The notes beneath the pieces were generated by a model that worked only from the letters and a program-made list of their open reading frames with translations, ran no database searches and had not been told where the DNA came from. The position numbers were made by a program, and so were the translations under genes. This document shows, in pieces, positions 36,201 to 51,303 of a DNA stretch of 64,000 bases; position 1 is the stretch's first letter; every line of letters begins with the position of its first letter. The DNA is from Manduca sexta (Eukaryota > Arthropoda > Insecta > Lepidoptera > Sphingidae): NCBI RefSeq assembly GCF_014839805.1, contig NC_051119.1, forward strand, positions 4,829,245-4,893,244, given 5' to 3'.

Positions 36201-39200
36201 GTCTTTTCTTACGAACAACACTGATCTCCGCCGTGGCAATGAAGGCTGCAAAGTCTTCGAAACGTTAGGAGAAAATTATAATAAAAAAACCGCGGTCAAA
36301 TCCGCAAAATAGTTTAATCACCGTTTTAATTGTTTTTAACGTTAAAGATAAACGTATTAAATAACATTAATTTTGATAAAAAAAATAAATATTTACATGT
36401 ATTACATCTGTATTTGACTCCACATTTTATACTTTAAATGTCCTCTCCTCAGCATCAAGTTCTCAGAAGCCAAGACATCCCTCGGCTTGACAAGTACCAT
36501 TAACATCCAATACTCGGAGACCAGAGACGCTGGTTACTACCAATGCCGAGCCAGCAACCCGTACGGAGCTGCTACCTTTAACGTCGAACTTACTATATTG
36601 GGTAAATGAGATATTTTATAATATAAAATAATATCAGCCCTGTATTATATACTGTCTCATTGTTGGGCATGGGCCTCCTCTATTACTGAGAGGGATTAGC
36701 CATTAGTCCACCACGCTGGCCTAGTGCAGGTTGGTAGACTTCACACACCCTCGAAAATTTCTAATAGAGAATTTCTCAGGTATGTAGGTTTCCTCACGAT
36801 GTTTTCCTTCACCGTTAAAGCAAGCGATAATTCAAAAAGAATACACACATCAGTCTTACTTATAAACTTGTTTTAGCGTTAAGAGATGATTAAAAATTGC
36901 TTAAATAGCTGTCAAAACCATCACCGGTTTCCTAGTTTAAACCTTATTAAGAGGCAATATGGCGGGTTTTGACTTATAGCTGATCGAGTAAATTTGTGTT
37001 TTAACTAAGCAGAGCTTTGGGAATTTTTATAAGTAAGACTGTACGTTCTTTGCACTTACACAAAAAAATTTTAGTTATAATAAATGCGAAAAAATTATGA
37101 TTGTTTGGATGTTTGTTAGAAATAGACACAGAAAACGCTTTATTACACATCCTCAATAATCATAATAAGGTTTGCTTTTATCCCGAAAAAGGTATAGAAA
37201 CTTTATACCAGCGTGGGTCTTTCACACATCAGTAACGAACAATAAAAAATACATGATTCCCATTACAGAACCACCAACTCCGCCATCAGACCTTCGTGTG
37301 GAATCTGTCCGGCCCAGGGCAGCTGTCGTCTCCTGGAGAGATACCCTGCGGGCCAACGCGAGACACTACTCTCTCCAGTACTCGACTGGCCACTACGCTC
37401 ATACGTGGGATCATGCTGTCACCATGAACGTTACGAGGTAAATACTCAATTGTCATTCTCACACGAGTAAAATAGCTTTTGCTCGTAGCTTCGCCCGCTT
37501 GAAGGAGATTTCCGGGATAAAATTGACCTATAACCTTTCCAAGGTCTTAAGCTATCTCCATACCAAATTTCATAAAAATCCCTTCAGTAGATTTTGAGAA
37601 AATCGATAACATACAAACAGACAGAAAAGAGGATTTTTTTTTATAATATGTACAGATTGGTGTTCAACTGGTGCATCCACTATTCGATGGGTGCATTCCA
37701 TTACTTAATATTATAGGAGGCGAACTTACCGCTAAAACCTCATAGTTAACATCTTGAGTATATTGAGTTATAAAACCTATAAGACGATAGATTTATACTG
37801 AACTAGTATTACTTTAAATTGTTTTCAAATCCGCTCAAAATTAACTTCGATTACATGTTTAGGTACTTGAATATATAAAAAAAAACGTTTGCATTAAGAA
37901 ATTCCGTCTTTTATAAAATCGGTTCAAGTGTTTTTTATATTTTCAGGAAAGACACAGACGTCCGTCAGTCAGTAGAACTCCAAAACCTTCGACCAGCAAC
38001 GGCGTACATAGCCAGAGTGGCGACAGGCAATCAGGTCGGAATCAGCCAGTTCACTGCACCGGTGCATTTCACTACACATGAAGAAGGTATATCTACAAAA
38101 ATACTAAACTAAGGCGTTACTCAGACGCTTTTAACTTGATACTGAGAATCATAAATAGTACAAAAATGACAGTTGTTGAAGTTGCCATAGTTATTGCTGC
38201 AGTTTAACCTGTACAATCTTACTTATAAAAATTATGCAAAACTATGCTTAGTTAAACACAAATTTACTCATTCAGCTGTAAGTCAAAACCGGCCATCTTG
38301 CCTCTTAATAAGGTTTAAACTAAGAAACCGGTGATATTTTTGACAGCTATTTAAGCATTTTTTAATCACCTCTGAACGCTAAAACAAGTTTATAAGAAAG
38401 ACTGATATTGGCTAAAGCTATTGAAGCTTTTGTGTTTTTCAGAAAAAAGTGACAGCGTCTATAATAGGTCTAAATAGATTCAAAACACCTCGAAGTTTTA
38501 TATTAGTTATTTAACTAAGGGCACATCCCTTGTATATTTTTGGACAACCATATAAGAGTAAATGTCATATGTTTTTTAGCCCCATCTTCACCCCCTACAA
38601 ACGTGCAAGCAGAACAGACAGAGAACCCAGGAGAGTTGCAGGTATCATGGATGTCGCCTCTCAAGGAAACTCATAACGGAGTCATCATAGGCTACCATGT
38701 TAAGGCCGTTGCACAGAATTCTGGAGCAGGTAAGATTTATTTAACAGTATAATCTTGTTTCACTATATTTTATAAGTCTCCACTACTTTAGAGTCACGAA
38801 TGGTGACCTTTTTTTGTACCCAATGGCTAGGCAAGCTATCCGCACAACCGATTTCAAGCGACATGACTACCCTATAAAAACTCATCACTTTGAGACATTA
38901 AGTTTTTAGTAAATAATGCCTAAAATAGATGGCTACATGTGGGAGTGATACACTCCTGCCTACCTTCTAAAAGAGAAACAGGCTAAACATGTATCTACGT
39001 ATTCGTTTGCAGCTATCTATGAAAATAGAAAATTAAGCGTGTATGTATTTATATATTTGTTTGCAGATGATTCCGATTCGAGGACGTTAAAGGTATCACA
39101 ATTGTCTGGAAAGCAAGAAACTTTGCTTAGCGGACTCTTGAAGAACACCAAGTAATTAACTTCTAACATTTTTAGTACAGACACGAATAAATTGTCGATT

Positions 39201-42200
39201 TGAAACACTAGTGTTTACGTTTGAAACTAAATTGTTATAATTAGCATCATAAAATTTTTAATGTTCATTATTCCGCTGATTGACATTACTACCATTTACA
39301 ATTGCCATTGCATTATAATCATCATCAACATCTATAACCTTAGTATCATTACCAATTGCCATTTGATTATAATCATCACCAACATCTGTTTTCAATGAAC
39401 GCCAGTTTTTAAATTCATTAAAATCTTCAGATATGTAATCAATTGCTGCTCGTGATTGTCACATTATCCCTTCCAGATATGCAGTATCAGTCTCAGCCTT
39501 TACCAGTGCAGGATCTGGACCATTCTCGCTGCCAGTATTCCAAGACACAAGAGAAGGCGGTATATTATTTTGATCAATATTCTTTAGAAAATAATACAAC
39601 TATGTTTCACTATACTAAAAAGACGATACCAGTATTTTGAAAGAGTGGACGTAAAGCTACTAAATTAGATGTACTGAGAAATTTCTTTAACCATATAGAC
39701 AATCTGGGAGAACTTTGTCCTTATCGAATATTACTTGGATGCTAGAATTACAATCATTTTGCACTTTCGAGGTAAAAGTAAACTCAATTTTCTGTTCATA
39801 AAAAGCGTTCAAACTAATGGCCTCTTTCAATATAGAAAATTAAAAATGATCATTATCTTCCAGCCCCTGAACAAGCCCCGTCATCAGTAGAATGTACTGC
39901 CACCTCATCAACTTCCCTCAGGGTTGGCTGGCAGCCTATAGCACTGCCTGGTCAGGGCAGTTCTCTTGTTGGATACTCCGTACTTTACGCTACGGAAGGT
40001 AAGAGATTTGTTTGACTAATACATACATAAGCATGGGTATTTATCTCGGAGAGTTATGCAAGTACCTGACCAGTGTACTCAAATTTTATCGAATCTATTA
40101 ATTCCATGCTGTGATATGGAATGAGCATATTCAACTGTTACATCTAAATGCATTTTTTCACGTCCTGTGTCTAATCGAAAGACTTTGTTACCTTATTAAC
40201 CTAATAATGAACCCATATTTGCAAAATAATTTGATTGAAACAAAACACCCAATTTATAGTTATTGCTTCTTCTACAATGGTATTCTTCTCTATTGTATTT
40301 CGTAAGTATCAAGAATGTAACCATGGATATCTCTAACAGACATGAAGTTCTTTATACTGTTGTAGTTCTTCCATATTTTTTTTCCCAGATGGCGCCTGGC
40401 ACAACCAAACAGCACTCCACACGGAACTCTATCTGCAGAACTTACAAAAGTACACAAATTTCACCATCAAAGTGGCGGGATTTTCCAATTTTGGCACTGG
40501 ACCATATTCATACCCAATTATCTGCGCTACACTTCAAGATGGTAAGTAATTAATGATCGTGATAGGATATGTTATATCCGCCCGGATTGCGACCACCGTA
40601 CACAAGGTGTTACCCACCATGGTGGCTTTCGTAAGTATGTCGCGTTCCGGGATTAGTCTGTGTATATCCGGTTCCGACAGGCCGGCATAATTATGTCGAC
40701 TGTCTCTCGTCAGTCGACATTGTATTGGAACCCACTCCACTTACCATCAGGTGCAGTGGAATCACTTTGCCTTACACGTATGGAAAAAAATATTTGATCA
40801 AAAAACAGTTTAGAAAATTAGCATCGAGATAACAACCACTATATCGCAGTTAAACATTAGGAAAAATATCATACATATGACCCTTGAATAGTAACTATAC
40901 TATCAGAATAACTAAACAATTGTTATAGAGTACTGCTCTTGACTCACCACCCTAGAATTGTAGATATGATTTAGCTCGCCATCGGCTACACTAATTTCAA
41001 CTTTATTAATATTGCAATAAAATTGTCTTCCAGTTCCTGGACCGCCTGCGGACATTAAAATGTTAGTTCTGTCGTCAACGTCACTTCTCGTCAGTTGGAA
41101 GAAGCCAGATCATCCGAACGGGGAGATATTATACTATACTGTATATGTGAAGCCAGCTGCTAGGTAATTAAATCGAATGATGTACATATAACCTCGAAGG
41201 GATAGGCAAGGATGCCATAAAATTTTAATGACCACTTTAAAATTGTAATCGAATCGTATATCACAATTAAATAAACGATTATATAACAGTTATTTTTATT
41301 AAGCATTGAATGTCTATTTAAAATTGTTAACGCAAAATCAAGCAGTGTTAGAGGTAAACGAATTTGAACCCAATCAAGCAATCGAAATGTACCAATCTCT
41401 TGTAGGCAAGCATGGTCCATCATCGAGGACATCATCATTTACCATCAGAGATCATCAAACGCAAGCAAATATGTTGTAAAAAAAACCATAATTCCAGTGG
41501 TGGAACAGCAAGACGCGTGCGTGCCGAAGGGACCCGGCGTAGTGCGGAAATCCGCGAGGTGACTGCGGGCCGCGCGTACGACGCGTGGGTGCGCGCCGCC
41601 ACCGCCGCCGGCGAGGGCGCGCCCTCACGCACGCTCACCAAGGCGCCTGATCATCGAGGTAGTGACCTTGCATCGACACGGGGACATTCGTTTACGGATT
41701 TCTGTTCTATCGAACTAGCCGGTATAAACCGTCCTACCGACTAAACCCCGCCATTCGACTCTTTCTAATATGGCCGCGTGGTACGCAAGTGCATGCAACC
41801 ACAACCTTCGCAATCGATGTAATGATCTGCCACAGACAAAATGTTTTTAAACGAAGACACTGAGTAATAATCAAGCGCGGTAGACCAAGCTTAGAACTTG
41901 TTATGTTTCTGTTAACTCGAAACACCTCCCTGCCTTTTATGGTAGCACCACACTTGGCGTATTTGAACGTATGATTTCGTTAACCAGTCAATCCAACATC
42001 AACTTTATAATTAATGAACACGAAGTCAATATTACTTTTTCTAAAAGACGCAAATATTTTGACAAATCGGTGTAATACCAGCATTAAAGAAACGATTCTT
42101 GGGAATGGGTCCAATCCAAGGCTGGCTCCATTTCTGAAGCTGATTTCGTTTACTGGCCTAGCTCATTTATGGAACGGGGTTCATATCTGGCACTATCTCT

Positions 42201-45200
42201 GCATATAGGGTGGACAACATTCCTAGGATAGTCTCTGAAATTTCCATTAAAACCGTCCCTGAGACTGACCTCATCCCCTAAGTCTGACCAAATATAATGA
42301 TTTTCTTTCAGTGGTAGCAGGAGTAGCGTCTTTAGGTGGAACGATATCAGTAGGCGTGGGTCGGTCGGTGCTGCTGGTGTGCCAGTGCGTGGGCGCGCCG
42401 CCGCCGCGCACCGTGTGGTACCACCAGCACAACATCATCACGCACCACCCGCGCTTCACCAGGAACCACGACGATAGTCTGCTGATTAATAGTGAGAATT
42501 TTAACAAAATAACACTTTCGCCTAATGAGTAATAGTGTTGGTAAAGCATACTGAATTTGATAGGAACCTGAATGTGGTCTCTGACTGGTATTAAAGTAAG
42601 TTTTATGTATATATACTGATCTGGTATATATTTCTAATTCCCAAGGTTTATGATAAAGTACGTCTAGAAGGTAATACTCTCTTCAAAAATTTTATTGTGA
42701 TTGTCCTTTAGTTTCACAAATAATTTGTGATCTTATTAGTTAGTTCCCTTTGTAGATTTTTCATTACAAAATTAGCAAATTAAACAATATTTATCCCAAC
42801 TTTCTGTATTATCGAAACTATGTATCGTAAAATTCAACCTATTTCAGACATAGATCAGTCCCTCAGCGGGAACTACACTTGCCTCGCCAAGAACCTCTAT
42901 GGTTCTGATTCAGTGGAATACAACGTGATAGTCCTCCCGCTGCCTGAGTCCCCAGTCCTCCGAGCCACTCCGTACAAGGACTCGATCCTGGTGGAGTGGG
43001 AACAGCCGTTCTATATCACCAACAGAAGCTCTAGCCAAAAGATAAGTTAGTATAATATTGGAAATAGAGAATCTTTCAAATACTTGCGAAATTACAATCT
43101 TTGCCTTTTTTCTCTTCACATCTTTTAAAAACAACTGTGGCAAAATTTAATTAGATGACTATTAATCTACGATAAATACCTACACGTACTTTTTTGAATA
43201 GTGAAATATACGGCATGTTAAGTCGTCCTTTCAAGTCATTCTCACATGCGACGTCATTATAATTGGAGTTATTAATTTAAAATTATACTTCAATTTACTT
43301 CAACTAGTGCATTAGAAGATCATAACATATCCGAAATACAAAAAAATATGACTACATGCAAGTATAAAACAAGACGACGAAATACCTCATAATATTTCTT
43401 TAAAGAACGATCAGCTCAACTTTCCAGGTTACAGCCTAACTTGGAAGGAAGCGAACGGTCCATGGCAAGAAGCCTGGCCGTCCAATAAGTTGCCCAACAT
43501 GTCGGGAGTCCAGAAACACACGCTAACCGGCTTGAAGTGCGGGACCAAGTACTCGTTGAGAATCACGGCTACCAATAAGGTTGGGACTTCCCAACCTGCT
43601 TACATGGACGTCAGTACCCTGGGAGGAGGTAAGAATATTGCTAGTCTAGTCTAACAATACTCTACAGGTCTTACCTACGTAGGAAACGACACAGAAACTT
43701 AGTTTGTACTTATGTTTTATGAACATCCAACAAACCTAATAAAGTGTAACCATATGATAGCTCCTATCTCTAAGGAATTACCATCCTAAAGCTGAGGAAA
43801 TTCAAAAGTTTAGTCAACGACTTCCGCTTTAATGTAGATAAAATACTATTACTTAATATCCCTCAAATAACAGTAACGTTATCAGGAATGGAAGCGACTG
43901 AGGATATAATAATAAGTGAGAGTTTTATTCAATACATTTTATTTTTTGCGCTCGTTATAATTTCTTACCGCCATTTTCATTAAATGATTCTAATCGATTT
44001 TTCGATCTATGTTGAAAATGGACCAATCAGCACAAAGCTTTTTTTAAATATTTACAAATGATTTATTTTGATTCATTTTCGAAATCAAAAGCAAAGCATT
44101 ATGTAACTAAAAAAGGTAGTTCAGGCTGGTAGGTAAGAGTAGAAAATATACACATATTATATTTTAATAAATAATCTCAAGAACCATACTAGCCTTTCAC
44201 TAGCACATTCATGAATTATTCATTAAATCTGTAATTCACTGCTTCCATACAGCTTCTAACAAGTTTGTCTGGAAGTCTTCGGGGATGGTCAAACAGTGTT
44301 CCTACGGGTGATAATGGAACTAAACTTTACAGTACCAATCCCACCATCAACGAACGAGTGGTTGTGGAGCAACTGCACCCACATCTACGTGCAGCTAGCG
44401 GGATGGGATGACGCTGGCTGCGAGCTGAGAGGATGGGATGTAGAGTACCGTCAGCTTGGAAGCCGAGTATGGACCCGGGCGCATAATACTATGGTCAGTT
44501 GGGTTTGCATTGTATTACCACAATTTTAAATGCTAATTATAATATCAGCCCTGTATTGCTGTCCGACTGCTGGGCACGGGCCTCCTCTCCTACTGAGAGA
44601 GGTTATTATAATGATTTTGCATATTCTAGTTTCATCAAAATCTGAAGATACACATGAGTAAAGTAAAAAAGATTTATAACCGACTTCAAAAAAGGAGGAG
44701 GTTCTCAATTCGACTGTAGGTTTTTGTTGTTTGTTACGCGATTACTCCGTCATTTGTGGGCCGATTTTCAAAATTCTTTTTTAGTTCGAAAGGAGATGCT
44801 TCTGAACTGATCCGACTCCAAAATTGGTAACCAGTATATTGGTAAGGTTAAATTATTTTTTGGTTTTTAATGGTTTTTGAACGCGGTTTTATTTTTTATA
44901 AGACGCTGAATGGTATTAATAAAAAAAGTCCTTCGAGAGAATAAATTTATTCATAGCATTTAAGAATTTTGTAAATATGATCTTTCTTAGAAGTAAACGC
45001 AGGTACCGCTGAGCAGATTTAGTAAAGCAATACAGATAGACCATGTCCTAGAATATAAGCTATAATTTGTCCAGGCTTAGCACACAGGCATTTCCTGAAA
45101 AGTCTTTCAACTGGTATTTCAACCAACATCTAATAAATCTATAGCGATGGTTGAAACGCCAATTGACTAAAGCGACATTTTTTGCAGCACTAAGTTTTAT

Positions 45201-48200
45201 ACATAATTAAAACTTGTACTATGTTCTATTTTTTTTAATTACTTAAAATTTTTCGAAAACATATGTCGCTTAAGTCAATTTCATACATATTAAAATCAGC
45301 ACTTTTTTCTTAGTTTTTTTAACTTAGTTACAAAAAATGTCGCTTAAGTCAAATATCCATTCAACCGACGATATAATCTGTTACAGGCTTACTCAGACAT
45401 ACCGTCGTGGAGCCTAGCGCCACTCTACCAACCCAAGAGTCCGTACCGACCAGGGTCGTTCGCGATAGGCGATCTGCGACCAGCCACGTGGTACCAGTTG
45501 CGGATGACAGCTTCCAACGAAGCTGGGAGTGTCACTACAGTATATAGCTATGCTACTAAGAATGAGGATGGAAGTAAGTAATGGGGTAGTTTCTTATGTT
45601 TAATTTAGTTTATTATTATTAAACAGAAAATAATATGAACAAGAAATTCTTCTGTGAAATCAGCATCAAAATTGGTTTAATAAAGCAGTTATGCATATTT
45701 GAAATATTGTTGTGAACAATAGTGGGCACGTGGTGGGGATAACGTGCTGTCCTTTTCTCACTCACGCAGCGTTATGGCAGGTGACGCTGGGTGACGTCAC
45801 ATTTCAATAGTACTCTAATTTGTTATTTTCCCTTTCCACCAAATTTCAAAGCTTTATAAGTTACTAGCTTCCGCCCGCAGCTTCGCCCGCGTGGATTTCG
45901 GGTTTCAAAAATGGAGAAGGTGCTCAATTTGTCGGGATGTTTTTTTAATTTATGGTGGTATGCAGGTGGTCCGATTGTCCGGTCAGGGTCTGATGATGGG
46001 ATCCTGGTGAAATCGAAGGAACTTTTAACCATTAAGGTTGCACACGAAATGACGGAAGCTTAAAAAATGGAGTAACTTCTCCCGTTTTCCCAACATTTTC
46101 CATCACTGCTATGCTCCTATTAATTGTAGCGTGATGAAAACTATACTATAACCAGCTCAGGAGTATGAAAAATAATTGTACCAAGTTAAATTAAAATCCG
46201 TCGAGTACTTTTTGTTTCTATAACGGTTATACAGACAGACAGACAAAAATTTAACTAATTGCATTTTTGGCATCAGTATCGATCCCTAATCACCCCCTGA
46301 TAGTTATTTTGGAAATATATTTCATGTACAGAATTGACCTCTCTACAGATTTATTATAAGTATAGATATGCAAAAGTAGCTCAAAAATTGTCCATAACGA
46401 AAACATGCATTTTAAAGTAAAACAAAAGAAATAATATCGTGAAGCCAACCAAATAACTAATGATATATTAAATTTTGTGACTGTTCAATTTAGTCGGGTC
46501 CGCGATATCACTTTTGTTGAGTTTCAGAACGCGACATTACATTATTATATTCTGTGCTCCAACGCACACTGCTTTGATGTTAGGAACACACCTACATTGC
46601 TTAAACAACAGTGAACTTTATACAATAGCAATAAAGCTCAAATTGACTCTACGTATTAGTTAGAAAACGTTTGTATGGGAAATAGAAAAATGCTGTTTTG
46701 AGGATTTTCCCGGCAATTATTCGAATTTTTCTCACCTTTTAAACCTTCCCTAGACCTCCACGAATAATTCAAGACCAAGATAAGATAAATCCGTTCAGCC
46801 GTTCTCGAGTTTTAGCGAGACTAACGAACAGCAATTCATTTTTATATATATAGACTAGCTGACCCGACAAACGTTGTCCTGTCTTAACTATGTATGCACG
46901 CGCGCATTCCGTCGATCGCTAACAGTTATTTTAAACCACAGACAGTTATGTAAAAGTAATATTATTGTCGTTAAGTTTTCTTAAATTTTCTAATTTTCCG
47001 CGCTATTTTTTCTTTCATAAGAACCTTCTCCTGACAATAAAAAATCACAACAAAAAAATAGTGAAATAGGTCCAGCCGTTTACACGTGATGGCGTGACCA
47101 AGGGAAATAGGGATTCAATTTGATGTATATAGACATTTATTAATGCATGGATTTTAAAAAATATTTTTCCGATAGATTTTAGATAAAAAGCAGTTGTGAT
47201 AAACGTATTTTTAAAACGTTGTCAACTACCATATTGTAGAGCTGATTTATAGCCACTTATATCTATAACATAAATTATATCAAGAGTTTTTTCCTCGCAA
47301 AAAAAAGCGTTTATAAAAATGCAACTTGGCTATGATTCCAGGTATCAACCATATAACTAAGTGCATATGATTGAGTTTCCAACGTTACTTAATATATTTT
47401 TGCTGCTATTTAATTCGTACTGATCGTTAGACCCACATTGCATATCATTTTCGATTAAGAAATACTACTTCATTTCAGGCGAAGTTGGTCCACCATCAGA
47501 TTTGTTTGACTTGAACATGCTGGTGATCATCTGCAGCTCTATTTTGCTGACGCTATGTTTGTTGAGCTGCGTGTACATACTCGTCAAAAGGCAAAGGTGC
47601 GGTTGTATATTTATATATCTATCTATACATATAAAACAAAGTCCCCTTTTCTGTCTACCTTTATGTTATCGATTTTCTCAAAATCTACTGAACGGATTTT
47701 TATGAAATTTGGTATGGAGATAGTTTAAGGCCCTGGAAAGCTTATAGGCTACTATCTATCCCGGGAAAATATATAGCGGGACTTTAATCCCGGAAAACTC
47801 CATCACGCGGGCGAAGCCGCGAGCAAAAGCTAGATGTTTGAAAATTACTAACACTGCTTGTAATGGAAATTTTATGTGATTACCTTCTTAATACATTGCG
47901 AGTTTAGAGCGAATATTTTTTAAAATCAAATGTACTTTCAGAGAGTTCTGAACCTTATGTGAGTAATAAAAAATCATGTAAATAAAAGGTGTATTGAACT
48001 TTCGTAACGAATACATCAACTAAATTAATATTATACGGCTTACTTTATATATTTGTGAGAATACTTTGATTCATAATGGAAATATTATAACTTATTGGGA
48101 TTTCCGTATACTATTTATATGGAAGTTATTAAATAATAGTATGTCACATGAGGTAAAAGCATGAATTAATTTAGCCAACGGCTTTGTCAAATACGTCATG

Positions 48201-51200
48201 CTGTTGACCATATTTATTGCATTGCAAAATCACCCCAATATAAATTGTAATACGATTGACTTTCATTTCTCTTAAGCTAAGTTTAGGTTAGCAAGTTCTC
48301 ATAGTCAGCTTCTCATGACTGTTGCACGGTAAAAATGGTTTGGGGAATACAAATTCAACCAATCTAAACCATGACTTAAAGGATGTAAATGTATTTTATA
48401 CGCGTCGTCGTTTTTAAAACGAAACGAAGTTGCAAGATTGTTCGCGCCCATTCTAGATATATACTTCGATAGAAAAAGCCCTGCGCTTACTGGGTCCTCG
48501 CGTGGTGCAGGTCTTTCGTTGAATTCGGCGACCGTTTTATGCTCCTACTAGCTCTACCCCCCCTCCTCCAATGGGAGTAAACACAATATAAACTGATTAT
48601 AATTTTCATACAATTATAGCCTCCAAAGATACGCTAGAGCACTTACCAAAAACCCTCAGCTTATGATTTACTATTAAAACCCTGTCATAATAAAAAAAAA
48701 TATTTAGCAGATTACTGCTTTGCTGAAGCTTTTCAACGAAAGTCATTATTTTATCCTATACATAGTTAAACTACTCTATTATAAATTTATTTAACTTACC
48801 ATTCCAGGGGAAACCTGACAGAGTACAGGGACTCCATAACCGTGGAGAACAAGTCAGAGAGCGGGAACGTGACAGCCAACACTTCGCACACTAACCTGGC
48901 CAATGTTAAGGAGAACTCTGTCAACCCTCAAAACAGGATATACAGCGCGCCGATACACATGATGAATAATAGTAAACATGGTAAGGAAATAGGCGCTGAT
49001 TGACTGGGAAAGTATCAGACGATCTACTTAAAAAAGGAAATCTGTAGTTTCGAACGACGTATCACGTTTTGTTACTACGAAGTGTTAGGGATCCGATGAC
49101 GGATTCGACGATGGATCCGATCCGTTCATCGCAATATTTCAGGCATGTAATTTGTAACAACTTATAGTTATACTATTTAAAACCGAGGATAAAGTTTAAT
49201 TAATAATAATAATAATATTGGCCCTGTATTATAATACTTGCCCACTGCTGAGCACGGGCCTCCTCTACTACTGAGGGGGAATAGGCCTTAGTCCACCACG
49301 CTGGCCTAGTGCGGATTGGTAGACTTCACACACCCTCAAAATTCCTATAGAGAACTTCTCAGATGTGCAGGTTTCCTCACGATGTTTTCCTGCACCGTTA
49401 AAGCGAACGATAAATTCACAAAGAATACACACATGATTTTTAGAAAAGTCAGTGGTGTGTGCTCTTGGGGATTTGACCTGCGGACATTCGTCTTGGCAGT
49501 CCATTCCACACCCAACTAGGCTATCGCCGCTATTTAAAGTTCAATTGATTTCTTAAAAAATAAATACGGGGAATGGATCCTACCACCTAGGTAAGCTACA
49601 GAATGGTGACGGATCCGAAGTAATTTGGTAGTAGAGGTAAATCCAAAGATCGTCGTTTCTTCGTTTCGAACCGACGTTCCGACGTTCGTGCTTCGAAAAA
49701 GACCCTTTGATATTGTTGTGTTTACATATCAGTTGTACTTGGAGTGATAACGGTGAGGTTCAAGCTTTCCAGATTGGAAGTATATACACCTGATTCTTTG
49801 AAATTAGCTGGTGGTAGCATATTTAGTCGCTTGAATAGCGCCCATTCTTTATTTTGCTTTGAATGACGAGACGAGCTTGCCGTTCGCCTGATAGTAAGCG
49901 ATACGTCCGTCCATAAACAGTAGAAACACCAACACCTAGAATTACAAAGTATTGTTTGGTATTCCACTACGCTCGCCATCCTGAGACATGAGCATGACCA
50001 CAACAGTGACTACACACTGCTGGCGGCAGAAATAGACATTACGGTAGTACCTACCCAGGCGGACTCTCACATATGAGAGACCTACCACCAGTAAAAATTA
50101 ATTGTGTCGTGTTACCTTTCGGAAAATTTCACCTTTCGCCACTACCAATTCGAATCTATAATAAATTTGTTTCAGAATTGTACGAGATCAGCCCGTATGC
50201 GCAGTTCGCTGTCGGCTTTAGAACATTCGGTCACGTGGAAAATCAGGACTTACCCAATCGACATAAGAGATATGACACTGGTTTGTTTCAAATTACATTA
50301 AACTCTTGGTAGCGCAGATAGCTAAGGTCGTTTTTTTTTTCTTTTTTTAAGGAGCTTGGTCGTTATTTCACGACTATGTCGCTCCGTACGTCCACTTTTA
50401 CCCGTGCCTACTTTTGATGATATCATTTTTTTTTTTTAATAAAGCCCTAGCATCTTCCGAGACAGGAACCGACCAAAAACTATGTATACTGCCCACATTG
50501 AGACTCAAAGTGTGAGGTCCAGCTAAAATCGATTTATTTATTTTATTTATTTATTTACTAGCTTCCGCTCGCAGCTTCGCCCGCGTGGATTTCGGACTTC
50601 AAAAATGGAGCCGGTCGCGAGCGTTCGAGAATGTTCGTTTTACGAAGCTACTCGCTACGTGATTTGCTAGCCTCTAGGTGCCAAACAAGCCGCCTGCCTG
50701 TGCGTTCGCGACCTTATATATATACAAAAATAATCCTTATAGCATGATTCAGTATTCACGCATGATGGCTTATTATTAGCGTATTTCATGTATAACTTTG
50801 GTGTTTCTATACCGATTTCTATGATTCTTTTTTATGGAATATTTAATAATGTTAACTTTTTTAATTAGGGATGACTGAGAGTGTTATAAACGTAAGAGTA
50901 GACAAATATAATGAGAAAGCTTTGAACTGCTAAGCTATCGGGAGTTACACGTGTTATTGTGAGTCAACCATAAAAGATAGACATATGCTGTCGTGGGATA
51001 TTTTTTACATAATTTTAAGGAGAACATTTCCGTCATACATGATTTCTGTGTAGCTTTAACCATTAAGGTTGCACACGCGACGGAAGCTTAAAAAATGGAA
51101 TAACTTCTCCCGTTTTCCCAACATTTCCCTTCACTGCTCTGCTCCTATTAATTGTAGCGTGATGAAAAGTATACTATAACCAGCACAGGAGTATGATAAA

Positions 51201-51258
51201 TAATTGTACCAAGTTTCGTTAAAATCCGTCGAGTAGTTTTTGTTTCTATAACGGTTAT

Positions 51259-51303
<45 letters not shown>

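Noticed and set aside
39557..39560. GC-type donor for the exon at 39477
   Set aside because: A GT donor three bases later keeps the same phase, so the rarer GC donor is not needed.
44253..44307. Acceptor-bounded stretch reading ASNKFVWKSSGMVKQ, considered as an extra exon
   Set aside because: Leaves phase 2 where the next exon needs phase 1, and the FN3-5/FN3-6 junction is complete without it.
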